Below the pieces are notes generated by a model that did not search any database, was not told the origin of the DNA, and saw only the letters and a program-made list of their open reading frames with translations. The position numbers were made by a program, and so were the translations under genes. A DNA stretch of 64,000 bases from Rickettsiales bacterium (GTDB taxonomy: Bacteria; Pseudomonadota; Alphaproteobacteria; Rickettsiales; UBA998), in contig JAMWZD010000002.1 of NCBI GenBank assembly GCA_024304995.1, forward strand, positions 248,001 to 312,000, written 5' to 3'. This document shows positions 1 to 8,326 of this stretch, piece by piece (within the stretch, counting starts at the first letter, position 1; each line of letters begins with the position of its first letter).

Positions 1-2
1 TA

Positions 3-314
3 TGTGATGCAGAATCCTGCTCTTCCGCGCAACGCGATATGGTTGAAAAAGAGGTGGAGGCATTGCTCTATCAAGATAACTTTTACGCAAATATTGCCCC
101 AAATCTGGAAGTTAAAGACGTTATTCAGCATTGCAAAAGCTGGGCATTAATAAAAGAATTACGAGAACAGAATCGCCTTGGTGAGGAATTATTGCACCAG
201 TTTCAGCGTCATTGCATTGAGCTTATTGATATGTTTTATGCTACTACAGGCGCATTAAGTGCGGAAAATATGCAAAAGATGGCTGAATTTGAACGGCTCA
301 CCAGTATAGATTAA
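3..314 (+). CDS. C-terminal part of an unrecognised protein, cut by the window edge
   Basis: The reading frame is open from base 3 through the first internal ATG (base 39) to a TAA at 312-314, so this is probably the end of a gene that starts upstream of the window. The visible part (about 103 residues) is charged and looks helical, with alternating Glu/Lys/Leu stretches and four cysteines that form no clear metal motif. It has no membrane segment. I do not recognise a family. It lies 45 bases upstream of the cobS-like gene on the same strand, so the two could be cotranscribed. If the internal ATG is the real start it would instead be a complete 91-residue protein, but no good ribosome binding site precedes that ATG. 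Confidence 0.5.
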   Translation, partial: CDAESCSSAQRDMVEKEVEALLYQDNFYANIAPNLEVKDVIQHCKSWALIKELREQNRLGEELLHQFQRHCIELIDMFYATTGALSAENMQKMAEFERLTSID

Positions 315-359
315 CTTACTGTGACTTGCTAATATTCTGGCTTTGTGAGATATAACAGT

Positions 360-1313
360 ATGACTATTTCTCAAGACCACACACTTATTTCCGCGCGTGA
401 ACTTTTTAATATTGAAAGTGATTTGAACGTTCCCGTTTTTAAGGATATTTCAGACCATGTTCCCGAAAAAGACGAGAATTATTATTTCGATAAAGAGACG
501 ACGCTCGCCATTTTAGCAGGTTTTATCCATAATAAGCATGTGTTGCTGCAGGGCTATCACGGAACAGGGAAGTCTACCCATATTGAACAGGTGGCAGCGC
601 GTTTGAACTGGCCTCTGGTTCGCGTGAATCTGGACGGGCATATCAGCCGCATTGATTTGATCGGACGTGATGCGATCACATTAAAAGATGGATTGCAGGT
701 GACTGAGTTTCAGGAAGGAATTTTGCCGTGGGCAGTGCAGCGCCCCTGCGCCCTGTTATTTGATGAATATGATGCAGCGCGACCAGACGTGATGTTCGTG
801 TTGCAGCGCGTGCTGGAAGTGCGTGGCAAGCTGACTTTGCTGGATCAGAATAAAGTCATCACGCCTCATTCAGAATTCCGCATTTTTGCCACGTCCAACA
901 CGGTTGGTCTGGGGGATGCAACTGGCATGTATCATGGCACAAACCTGATTAATCAGGGGCAGATGGATCGCTGGCCTATTGTTGCGCAACTAAATTATGT
1001 GGATGCAGCGCATGAAGAAAAGATTGTTGCGTCTTATGCTCCAACGCTGGATAAGGCGCTTATTAAGTGTCTGGTCAGCATGGCGCAGCTTATTCGGCAG
1101 GCATTCACACATGGGGATGTATCCAACGTCATGTCGCCTCGCGCAGTGATTAACTGGGCAGAGAATATCACCTTGTTTGATAATAACACACAGCTTGCTT
1201 TTAAATATGCCTATATGAACAAATGTGATGCATCTGAACATATTATTCTCAGTGAGTTTTATCAGCGCGTCTTTAACGAAACGCTGGAATATAACACACC
1301 ACAGGCGGCATAA
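360..1313 (+). CDS. cobS: CobS-like AAA+ ATPase (aerobic cobaltochelatase subunit)
   Basis: This MoxR/CobS-type AAA+ ATPase has a Walker A motif GYHGTGKST at about residues 65-73 and a Walker B motif LLFDEYD near residue 132. The region FATSNTVGLGD is a typical CobS sensor segment. In known systems CobS works with CobT and CobN to insert cobalt during aerobic cobalamin synthesis. The length (317 residues) matches the family. I chose the ATG at 360; a GTG five codons earlier (345) is in frame but less likely. No cobT or cobN is present here, whereas cobS and cobT are normally adjacent, so the gene is isolated or its partners lie elsewhere. Family assignment is strong; role in cobalamin synthesis is inferred from family. 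Confidence 0.85.
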   Translation: MTISQDHTLISARELFNIESDLNVPVFKDISDHVPEKDENYYFDKETTLAILAGFIHNKHVLLQGYHGTGKSTHIEQVAARLNWPLVRVNLDGHISRIDLIGRDAITLKDGLQVTEFQEGILPWAVQRPCALLFDEYDAARPDVMFVLQRVLEVRGKLTLLDQNKVITPHSEFRIFATSNTVGLGDATGMYHGTNLINQGQMDRWPIVAQLNYVDAAHEEKIVASYAPTLDKALIKCLVSMAQLIRQAFTHGDVSNVMSPRAVINWAENITLFDNNTQLAFKYAYMNKCDASEHIILSEFYQRVFNETLEYNTPQAA

Positions 1314-1396
1314 CCCTTTTGGAGAATACGGCGCTTGCAAATGTGCGCATTTCGGGGTATGAGTGTGGCTGTTCGTAACAACTATCGTGATATAGG

Positions 1397-2770
1397 ATGC
1401 AAACAGCACTAATTCTTCTGATTGTCGCATCACTGCTGATCTTCATGTTTAGCTACCGTAAAGCCAGTCGTTTGTTCACGCATTCTTTCAAGCATAATGA
1501 GCAAAGCTGGCACGCAAAGCCTGTCCATTTCGGGGTCTATAGTGCAGGAAGAACATTGCTTCTGGCGTTGTTCCTGTTATTTGCATGGTGGATCTTCAGA
1601 GATGGTTTTGCACATTACATCACGCAGCATCTGGTGAATGTGCCGCAGGAAGGCAATATTGCTTTTTATTTTTACGAGATTAAACAGGCGCTTTCTGAAG
1701 ATAATTATGAATCACTCTCTGCTATGCAGATGGAGTGGGTTGGTGCATATCAACGGATTATTTTTGTTGGAAACCTTGTGATTATGGGATGTGTTTTTGC
1801 ACTGGCAGCCTATGGCGCTTTGCGATCCTATCACAGTATAAATGCCACTTTTTATGCACGAAGATATATAGAAAAATGGGTGAAATGGGCGTTGTTTGGC
1901 GCAGCGGTCTTTTCCATTGTAATTACAATCATGATTTTCATGTCTGTTGCCTTGGAAGCCGTATTATTCTTTTCCAAAGTGTCGGTGTTTGACTTTCTGT
2001 TTGGCTTGAAATGGAGCCCTCAGACCGCTATCCGAGCAGATCAGGCAGGGGCATCTGGTGTGTTCGGCGTAGTACCGTTATTTTTGGGTACGCTGCTTAT
2101 TACCACCATTGCACTATGTGTTGCCGTGCCAATCGGGTTGTTTTCAGCAATCTATATGAGCCAATATGCCAGCCGTTCTCTGCGCAAAACGGTGAAGCCC
2201 ATGCTGGAAATTCTGGCAGGCATTCCTACTGTCGTGTATGGATTCTTTGCCATCACTGTTATGGCGCCGTTCCTGCGCAATGCTGGCGATGTTATAGGAC
2301 TGGATGTCGCTTCAGAAAGTGCGCTTGCGGCAGGTCTTGTGATGGGGATTATGATTGTTCCTTTGGTTTCCTCTTTAGCAGATGATGCGATTTCTTCAGT
2401 GCCACGTGCATTGCGGGATGCATCATTAGGGCTTGGTGCCACTTCATCTGAAACAATCAGGCAGGTCATTCTTCCTGCAGCATTTCCTGGCATTATGGGC
2501 GGTATATTGCTTGCCGTATCTCGCGCGATTGGTGAAACGATGATTGTAGTAATGGCAGCAGGTCTTGCAGCAAATCTGACCTTTAATCCTATTGAATCCG
2601 TCACTACGATTACCGTGCAGATTGTCGCTTTGCTGGTGGGGGATCAGGAATTTGGCAGCGCCAAAACACTGGCGGCTTTTGCATTGGGGATGACATTATT
2701 CATTTTCACGCTAATCCTGAACGTGATTGCGCTTCGGCTGGTGAAGCGTTACCGTGAGGCATATGAGTAG
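1397..2770 (+). CDS. pstC: Phosphate ABC transporter permease PstC (long form)
   Basis: This is the inner-membrane permease subunit of the high-affinity phosphate importer. The C-terminal half (from about residue 220) is the BPD_transp_1 permease domain, with the PstC signatures LEILAGIPTVVYGFFA and AIGETMIVVMAAG (the EAA-type loop that contacts PstB). The N-terminal part of about 200 residues carries extra membrane helices and resembles the DUF3708 extension of long alphaproteobacterial PstC proteins. It is followed by pstA after 6 bases and then pstB, so the three form an operon. A periplasmic phosphate-binding protein gene (pstS), usually upstream, is missing; cobS lies there instead. I saw no convincing Pho box upstream. 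Confidence 0.93.
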   Translation: MQTALILLIVASLLIFMFSYRKASRLFTHSFKHNEQSWHAKPVHFGVYSAGRTLLLALFLLFAWWIFRDGFAHYITQHLVNVPQEGNIAFYFYEIKQALSEDNYESLSAMQMEWVGAYQRIIFVGNLVIMGCVFALAAYGALRSYHSINATFYARRYIEKWVKWALFGAAVFSIVITIMIFMSVALEAVLFFSKVSVFDFLFGLKWSPQTAIRADQAGASGVFGVVPLFLGTLLITTIALCVAVPIGLFSAIYMSQYASRSLRKTVKPMLEILAGIPTVVYGFFAITVMAPFLRNAGDVIGLDVASESALAAGLVMGIMIVPLVSSLADDAISSVPRALRDASLGLGATSSETIRQVILPAAFPGIMGGILLAVSRAIGETMIVVMAAGLAANLTFNPIESVTTITVQIVALLVGDQEFGSAKTLAAFALGMTLFIFTLILNVIALRLVKRYREAYE

Positions 2771-2776
2771 GTCGTT

Positions 2777-4012
2777 ATGAAAAAGAAGCATCATAATCGC
2801 ATTGAAGAAGGACTTGCTGCACGTCACAATGCAGAAAAGCGATTTAAACTTTACGGCATTATTGCGCTGAGCTGTGCAGGCTTACTGTTGGCAACATTAA
2901 TGTTCAATCTGATTGTGCCAGGCATTTCGGGTCTACAACACCATATGGTAACGCTGGATATTTCACTGATTGATTCCAAAGGACAGAACCCTCGCAAGAT
3001 TACGCGTGAAGCGTTTTACGATATTTTTTCGGACGTAAAAAAACGCAGAGACAAAAAAACGCTGACCAAGCTGCTTGCACCGCGTGCAGAGCAATATGTT
3101 GAACGTGGCATTGCATCCGCACCTAAGAATGCCTATAGCCGAAAAATTAACGTGCCACTTTCCAGCAATGCGGATTTGTGGTTTAAAGCTGGCGCGCCGA
3201 AAGACGTGTATGCACAATATGGCTTAACCGAAAATCAGGCAGGCTGGCTCAGCAAGTTGCAGCATCGTGACCTGATAGACAAGGAGTTTAATTTTTCCTT
3301 TTTCACTGAAAGTGATTCGCGTGACCCTGAACGCGCTGGCTTTGGCGGTAGTATTATCGGGTCACTATATATTATTTTAGTGTGTCTTATTGTATCACTG
3401 CCAATCGGTGTAGGCGCTGCCATATATCTGGAAGAATTTGCTAAACCATCCAGAATGCGGGATCTGATTGAAGTGAACATTAATAATCTTGCTGCGATTC
3501 CTTCAATTATTTACGGTTTGCTTGGATTGTTTGTGTTTCTTAATCTGTTTGGGTTGCCGCGCTCCTCTCCACTGGTTGGTGGGCTGACATTGTCATTAAT
3601 GACCCTTCCAATTATTATTATTTCCACCCGTCTGGCGTTACAAAACGTGCCAAACACATTGCGCAATGCAGCGCGTGCCTTAGGAGCATCCCGTTTGCAG
3701 GTGGTGACGCATCATGTGCTGCCTCTCGCCTTGCCAGGCATTATGACAGGAACCATTCTGGGCATTGCCCGCGCAATGGGTGAAACCGCGCCATTATTGA
3801 TGATTGGTATGGTTGCCTTCATTGCCAATGCCCCACAAGCGGTGACAGACCCATCCACTGCCATGCCCGTACAGATATATTTATGGGCAAGTAGTCCTGA
3901 AAATGGATTTATAGAAAAGACCGCAAGCGGCATATTAGTGTTGATTGCAATCCTGTTATTCCTTAATCTGATTGCGGCTTATATTCGCAACAAGTTTGAA
4001 ACACGTTGGTAA
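2777..4012 (+). CDS. pstA: Phosphate ABC transporter permease PstA (long form)
   Basis: This is the second permease subunit of the Pst phosphate importer. It has a cytoplasmic basic N-terminus and one membrane segment (about residues 25-50). A soluble insert of about 130 residues resembles the DUF3333 N-terminal domain of long PstA proteins. A C-terminal permease domain follows, with NINNLAAIPSIIYGLLGL and RAMGETAPLLMIGMVA as the PstA hallmarks. At 411 residues it is longer than enterobacterial PstA because of the insert. It sits between pstC (6-base gap) and pstB (9-base gap), consistent with one transcript and a PstC-PstA heterodimer. Its function follows securely from family and context. 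Confidence 0.93.
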   Translation: MKKKHHNRIEEGLAARHNAEKRFKLYGIIALSCAGLLLATLMFNLIVPGISGLQHHMVTLDISLIDSKGQNPRKITREAFYDIFSDVKKRRDKKTLTKLLAPRAEQYVERGIASAPKNAYSRKINVPLSSNADLWFKAGAPKDVYAQYGLTENQAGWLSKLQHRDLIDKEFNFSFFTESDSRDPERAGFGGSIIGSLYIILVCLIVSLPIGVGAAIYLEEFAKPSRMRDLIEVNINNLAAIPSIIYGLLGLFVFLNLFGLPRSSPLVGGLTLSLMTLPIIIISTRLALQNVPNTLRNAARALGASRLQVVTHHVLPLALPGIMTGTILGIARAMGETAPLLMIGMVAFIANAPQAVTDPSTAMPVQIYLWASSPENGFIEKTASGILVLIAILLFLNLIAAYIRNKFETRW

Positions 4013-4021
4013 ACGCATCTT

Positions 4022-4822
4022 ATGACTCAAAGTTCTGCTATCTCTGAAACGCAATCAGGCACACGAAAACTTCGCATGAGTGCAGAAAATGTCAATGTAT
4101 ATTACGGCGACAAACAGGCATTGTTTGACATTTCCATGCCGTTTCCAAAGAAAACTGTGACCGCACTAATCGGGCCGTCTGGCTGCGGAAAATCAACATT
4201 TCTGCGCTGCTTTAACCGCATGAATGACACGATTGATGGATGCAAGGTAAAAGGCAATATTTATCTGGATGATAAAAATATCTACGATAAGAGTGAAGAT
4301 GTGGTGTTGCTGCGCGCGCATGTGGGCATGGTGTTCCAGAAGCCAAACCCGTTCCCGAAGTCTATCTTTGACAATGTCGCTTATGGCCCGCGCCTGCATG
4401 GTGTGTTTCAAAGCAAAGCCAAGCTGGAAGAAGTGGTGGAAAACAGCCTGCAACGCGCGGGTTTATGGGATGAGGTGAAAGATCGCCTACATCAGAGTGC
4501 TACAGGGCTTTCTGGCGGTCAGCAGCAGCGTTTATGCATTGCCCGAACTATTGCAGTGAAGCCAGAAGTGATTTTAATGGATGAACCATGCTCCGCGCTT
4601 GACCCCATTGCCACAGGCAAAATTGAAGAGCTAATAGATGAATTAAAGCAGGATTATACTATTATCACTGTAACGCACTCCATGCAGCAGGCGCGCCGCA
4701 TTTCTGACTATACAGGCTTTTTCCATCTGGGACATTTGGTGGAGTATGGCACGACTGAACAGATTTTTGATGCACCAACCAAAAACCGCACTAAAGGCTA
4801 TATTGAAGGAAAATACGGTTGA
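4022..4822 (+). CDS. pstB: Phosphate ABC transporter ATP-binding protein PstB
   Basis: This is the cytoplasmic ATPase that drives the PstCA permease. Visible motifs are Walker [10 protein letters not shown] (about residue 51), the Q-loop region [21 protein letters not shown] characteristic of PstB (split here only by length), signature LSGGQQQRL (about residue 163), Walker [14 protein letters not shown] and the H-loop [10 protein letters not shown]. At 266 residues it is a normal size. The ATG at 4022 lacks an obvious ribosome binding site and another ATG lies 18 codons on, so the true start may be either. It closes the pst operon; phoU, commonly next, is replaced by an unrelated gene after a 94-base gap. 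Confidence 0.95.
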   Translation: MTQSSAISETQSGTRKLRMSAENVNVYYGDKQALFDISMPFPKKTVTALIGPSGCGKSTFLRCFNRMNDTIDGCKVKGNIYLDDKNIYDKSEDVVLLRAHVGMVFQKPNPFPKSIFDNVAYGPRLHGVFQSKAKLEEVVENSLQRAGLWDEVKDRLHQSATGLSGGQQQRLCIARTIAVKPEVILMDEPCSALDPIATGKIEELIDELKQDYTIITVTHSMQQARRISDYTGFFHLGHLVEYGTTEQIFDAPTKNRTKGYIEGKYG

Positions 4823-4916
4823 TTTATTGTCTGTTTATATCATAACAGCTGCCATCCAATAGCCTGCTGAACCTGTTTTGTTTTATACTATTATGTAAAT
4901 TAATATAGGAGATAGC

Positions 4917-5402
4917 ATGTTACATATTGTTACAGCAAATAGCACTACTGCAAAATTATTCTTAAATTACGGAATTAAAGACGGTGTCCATAAAGCGGAT
5001 GAACGTGAATATGAATTTAAGAAACCATCTGAACTGAATGATGATGCACAGGGCATGACGCAAAGTGATGCACCATCCATAGAGATGCTGGAGTCATTTG
5101 AACCGCGCACGCCAGAAGCAGATAAACAACGTGATGATATTGCACAACAGATTGTGGATGCGTTGAGCAGTCGTGAAGCACAGATCGATAAATTGATTCT
5201 GGCATCATCACCAGAATTGCTGGGTTTTATTCGCGCACACATGCCAGATTCTTTGCAGAAGAAAATTATCAAGGAAATTGATAAGGATCTGACTCATTGT
5301 GACGAGCGTGAGTTGCCATCTCATTTAAGTGATGTGGTGGAATTATTCGATCCAAAGAATGACTTTAATGAAGAGCTGGCAAAACGCACTACGACAACAT
5401 AA
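4917..5402 (+). CDS. Host-attachment-family protein (baeRF-like)
   Basis: This 161-residue soluble protein resembles the bacterial 'protein required for attachment to host cells' family, now viewed as a bacterial relative of the archaeo-eukaryotic release factor (baeRF) fold. The start, MLHIVTANSTTAKLF, matches the usual N-terminal strand. The C-terminal segment around SPELLGFIRAHMP and KEIDKDLTH is the most recognisable part of the family. An acidic linker lies between. The ATG at 4917 follows TAGGAGA, a good ribosome binding site. It reads the same way as pstB but has its own leader, and its 3' end overlaps the convergent pgeF by 14 bases. The biochemical role of the family is unclear; the name reflects one early study. 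Confidence 0.7.
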   Translation: MLHIVTANSTTAKLFLNYGIKDGVHKADEREYEFKKPSELNDDAQGMTQSDAPSIEMLESFEPRTPEADKQRDDIAQQIVDALSSREAQIDKLILASSPELLGFIRAHMPDSLQKKIIKEIDKDLTHCDERELPSHLSDVVELFDPKNDFNEELAKRTTTT

Positions 5403-6156
5403 TGCCAGATAGCTGCCGTCCGAATTGCGCTTCATGGCGATGTGTGGTTCGACGGTATGAAAAGAATAATGATTCTTCTTTATAAGTGTCATAGTCTGAC
5501 ACGCTGACATTACTTATACCGTATGCGCGAAGTCGCGCTGCGGTATATTTTTTTAAATCAAACTGATAATGTGTATCTGGCTGAGTGTTGGAAGGGGAGA
5601 AATAGTGTTTGGCATTGCTGACCAGATTCACAGCATTATAAAAGACCTGATCTACTTCATAGCTGTCTTTGCCGATGCAAGGGCCGATGGCAGCAGAAAT
5701 ATTATCCTGTTTTGCGCCATATTTCATCATCATATTCACGGTAGATTCCAGCACACCATATACTGCTCCTTTCCACCCTGCGTGAGCCGCGCCGATGACA
5801 CCTGCATGTGCATCATGAAATAACACAGGAGCGCAATCTGCGGTTAGGATGCCCAATATAATATTGGGCTGGTAAGTCACCAGCGCGTCTGCTTCCGGGC
5901 GGGATGCTTCTGTAAAGGGGGAATCCACATATACGCACTTATCAGAATGAATCTGCTTTAAAGTGCATAATTGTGTGGGAGGCTGAGAGAAATATCTGGC
6001 AATGCGATGTCTGTTTTCATCAATATGAGCAGGTTTGTCGCCTGAAGCATAACCAACGTTGAGTGAGGCAAATTCATGCTCACTCACGCCACCGTTGCGG
6101 GCAAAAAAACCATGCGATGCTGAAAGATTTAGAGCTTGAAATGCATTAATGTCCAA
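5389..6156 (-). CDS. pgeF: Peptidoglycan editing factor PgeF (YfiH/laccase-domain family)
   Basis: PgeF family members remove misincorporated L-Ser-containing muropeptide precursors and were earlier called polyphenol oxidases. Family motifs are GFFARNGGVS near the N-terminus, the metal-ligand region TADCAPVLF, GAAHAGWKGAVYG, GPCIGKDSYEV and the C-terminal FFSYRR. I place the start at a TTG (6156) because it is preceded by GGAGG with a 5-base gap, giving 255 residues, the usual size, and only an 11-base overlap with the upstream methyltransferase gene. Upstream ATGs at 6186, 6192 and 6225 are in frame but lie deep inside that gene and lack a ribosome binding site. The tight coupling to an NDUFAF7-type methyltransferase is common in Alphaproteobacteria. 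Confidence 0.9.
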   Translation of the reverse strand: MDINAFQALNLSASHGFFARNGGVSEHEFASLNVGYASGDKPAHIDENRHRIARYFSQPPTQLCTLKQIHSDKCVYVDSPFTEASRPEADALVTYQPNIILGILTADCAPVLFHDAHAGVIGAAHAGWKGAVYGVLESTVNMMMKYGAKQDNISAAIGPCIGKDSYEVDQVFYNAVNLVSNAKHYFSPSNTQPDTHYQFDLKKYTAARLRAYGISNVSVSDYDTYKEESLFFSYRRTTHRHEAQFGRQLSGIMLS

Positions 6157-7249
6157 ATCCGCCTCCAAAACCTGGCATACCGACATTTTCATCACTGCAA
6201 ACACCAAGCACTTTAAATAATTCACCCATTTGCTGCGTTTCGGTTAAACGCTGATAGCCCGTATATAATGCTTCTTTCTGCTTTGCGTCTGCTTCCAGCA
6301 TAAGCGCTTCCAATCGCATTTCACCGCCCAGCCCATCCAGAAATTCGCCCTGAGTTGTGACGGGGGCAGTGGCAATATCTTCTTCAGCGAATATGTCTGA
6401 TAGATCATCAAATGCAACATGTGCAGTAATATCTGCCATGCCTGGCTCATGTAGCGGGTTCCAGAAACCATGCTGCTTAACGGCTTGCAATGTGTTGCCA
6501 CGGCTTTCACCCGTATAGCCATAATCAATAATTAGTCCTGCACCGCCATATTCATGAATATGGGTGGCTAGTTGCGCGCAAATCTGCCGTGCAGCAGGGC
6601 AGGATTCCACAATCACTTCATCACCCACCTGATTGTGCGAACCGCCTTTCACCAGTGAAATGCCCATATCATCCGTAACAAATTCTAACTCATCTGTATC
6701 AGGATTAATCTGCACAAAACGTTCCCGCAGTCCTTTTGCAGTTTTAACGAACTGACGGATGGGCAGTGCGTCAAAAAACTCGTTTGCAACAAATAAAGTT
6801 GGCATGTCTGGCAAATTGTCCAGATTGGGTTGCCAGCTGATGCGCGGATGATGGCTGCTGAGCGTTGCCTGCTGGAAGCGACGCAGATTTAAGCTGCTTT
6901 CCACCATAGTGATGATGAGTGAGTCATGAAAGCCCTGTACGTGACGCGTGGCACGCAGCGCATCTGCCATCAACGTGCCGCGGCCAGGGCCAAACTCCAC
7001 CAGCTGCATTTCTCGCCCCCCCATTTGATGCCACATTGTGGCAAGCCATGCGCCAATCAGCTCTCCGAAAATCTGGCATATTTCAGGTGCAGTGGTGAAA
7101 TCTCCATGTTCGCCAAATGGGTCACGGCACATATAATACCCATAGGTTTCATGCCCAAGCGCAAAATCCATATAATCCATCACGCTGATTTTGCCGCGTT
7201 CCTTAATGCGTTCTCTGATAATTTTTTCCAGAGGTGAATAGTCTGTCAT
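6146..7249 (-). CDS. NDUFAF7/MidA-family SAM-dependent methyltransferase
   Basis: This 367-residue class I methyltransferase has the family's features: an N-terminal MDYMDFALGHETYGYY segment, DFTTAPEICQIFGELIGAW, the SAM-binding glycine loop LVEFGPGRGTLMADALR, and FVANEFFDALPIRQF. The mitochondrial homologue NDUFAF7/MidA methylates an arginine of a respiratory complex I subunit; the bacterial target is not established. The gene overlaps the start of pgeF by 11 bases, implying translational coupling. It is preceded by htpX on the same strand with a 3-base gap. The C-terminus is glycine-rich (FGGGFGH). Family assignment is secure; substrate is not. Confidence 0.88.
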   Translation of the reverse strand: MTDYSPLEKIIRERIKERGKISVMDYMDFALGHETYGYYMCRDPFGEHGDFTTAPEICQIFGELIGAWLATMWHQMGGREMQLVEFGPGRGTLMADALRATRHVQGFHDSLIITMVESSLNLRRFQQATLSSHHPRISWQPNLDNLPDMPTLFVANEFFDALPIRQFVKTAKGLRERFVQINPDTDELEFVTDDMGISLVKGGSHNQVGDEVIVESCPAARQICAQLATHIHEYGGAGLIIDYGYTGESRGNTLQAVKQHGFWNPLHEPGMADITAHVAFDDLSDIFAEEDIATAPVTTQGEFLDGLGGEMRLEALMLEADAKQKEALYTGYQRLTETQQMGELFKVLGVCSDENVGMPGFGGGFGH

Positions 7250-7252
7250 GTA

Positions 7253-8158
7253 TTAACCCCAGGGTCCTGATGCTATTGATTGTGGTTCGTCAAATTTCTG
7301 CTGTCCCATGCTGGCAGCAAATTCATTCAACGCGGCGATGCGGTTTTTGGTGTTTGGGTGCGTGGAAAACAGATTATCCACCGATTTTTTGTGCAATGGA
7401 TTAATGATGAATAGCTGCGCGGAGGCTGGTGAACGCTCGGCTGGCATGTTATCAATGCGCTGCGCCATTTCCTGAATCTTATTCAGTGCCGATGCCAGCG
7501 CCAGCGGTTTTCCACTAATTTCTGCGCCTGTGCGGTCTGCGGCATATTCACGGGTGCGTGAGATGGCCATCTGCACAATGCTGGCAGCAAGTGGTGCAAG
7601 AATCATGACAGCAATCGTACCAATCACACCGAAGCGACGGTCATCCGATCCCATGAACATGCTCATATTGGCGAGTGTGGAAATCGTTCCGCCAATCGTT
7701 GCTGTAATCGTCATGATCAGTGAGTCACGATTTTTAATATGCGCCAGCTCATGCGCAATCACGCCTTCAATTTCATCTTTATTCAGGCGTTTTAGCAGCC
7801 CCGTAGTCAGTGCAACAACGCCATGTTCAGGGTTGCGTCCTGTGGCAAAGGCGTTTGGCTGCTCGTTCTCCATAATATAGAGTTTTGGCATGGGCATATC
7901 CGCATTATTGACCAGTCGTTCTGTCATTGCATAAATATCTGGTGCATCATTGCGGGAAATGGCGCGGGCATTATGCATCCGCAGCACCATTTTGTCTGAA
8001 TTCCAATAGGCAAAGAGATTCGTTCCTGCAGCAAATATCAACGCAAATATCATGCCGCCTGTGCCACCCAGCATCCAGCCAATCACACCAAAAAGCGCAG
8101 TCATTCCCGCCATTAGCGCGAATGTTCTAGCCATGCCGTTCATATGTTTATACTTCAT
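7253..8158 (-). CDS. htpX: Membrane zinc metalloprotease HtpX
   Basis: HtpX is an inner-membrane M48-family peptidase involved in membrane-protein quality control. Visible features are two N-terminal membrane helices (about residues 10-50), the zinc motif HELAHIKNRD near residue 135, two further hydrophobic segments, and the third zinc-ligand region REYAADRTGAEISG. The conserved NAFATGRNPEHGVVALTTGLL block is also present. I start at the ATG at 8158, preceded by AGGTGAGG; the upstream extension in frame is AT-rich and unlike the family. This gives 301 residues, a normal length. An 80-bp palindromic element lies just upstream, between htpX and pheT. Confidence 0.93.
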   Translation of the reverse strand: MKYKHMNGMARTFALMAGMTALFGVIGWMLGGTGGMIFALIFAAGTNLFAYWNSDKMVLRMHNARAISRNDAPDIYAMTERLVNNADMPMPKLYIMENEQPNAFATGRNPEHGVVALTTGLLKRLNKDEIEGVIAHELAHIKNRDSLIMTITATIGGTISTLANMSMFMGSDDRRFGVIGTIAVMILAPLAASIVQMAISRTREYAADRTGAEISGKPLALASALNKIQEMAQRIDNMPAERSPASAQLFIINPLHKKSVDNLFSTHPNTKNRIAALNEFAASMGQQKFDEPQSIASGPWG

Positions 8159-8236
8159 GACCTCACCTATAATATCATTATCATTTCTAATTATATTTAC
8201 AGTTATAATATAATAACAGCAATTTAAAAAAAAGTC

Positions 8237-8316
8237 GTCATGCTGAGGCAACGCCGAAGCATCCAGAGACTCTTGCGCAAGCGGATAGATGGATTCTTCA
8301 CTTTGTTCAGAATGAC
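8237..8316. repeat. 80-bp palindromic interspersed element, copy 1
   Basis: The ends are imperfect inverted repeats: GTCATGCTGAGGCAACGCCG at the left and, read on the opposite strand, GTCATTCTGAACAAAGTGAA at the right. The same 80-bp element occurs in opposite orientation at 56778-56857, about three quarters identical by eye (61 of 80 positions), and a half copy lies at 21191-21216. The element has no coding capacity and sits in an intergenic gap, as REP/MITE-like elements do. Transcribed, it could form a long hairpin between pheT and htpX. Confidence 0.8.
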
Positions 8317-8326
8317 ATATGCTAAA

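Noticed and set aside
1314-1396. Gap between cobS and pstC as a place for a small gene or Pho box
   Set aside because: No frame with a ribosome binding site and no pair of CTGTCAT-like repeats was found.
990-1433. Minus-strand open frame of 147 codons across the cobS end and the pstC start
   Set aside because: It lies mostly inside cobS in antisense, has no recognisable features, and would sit in an otherwise plus-strand region.
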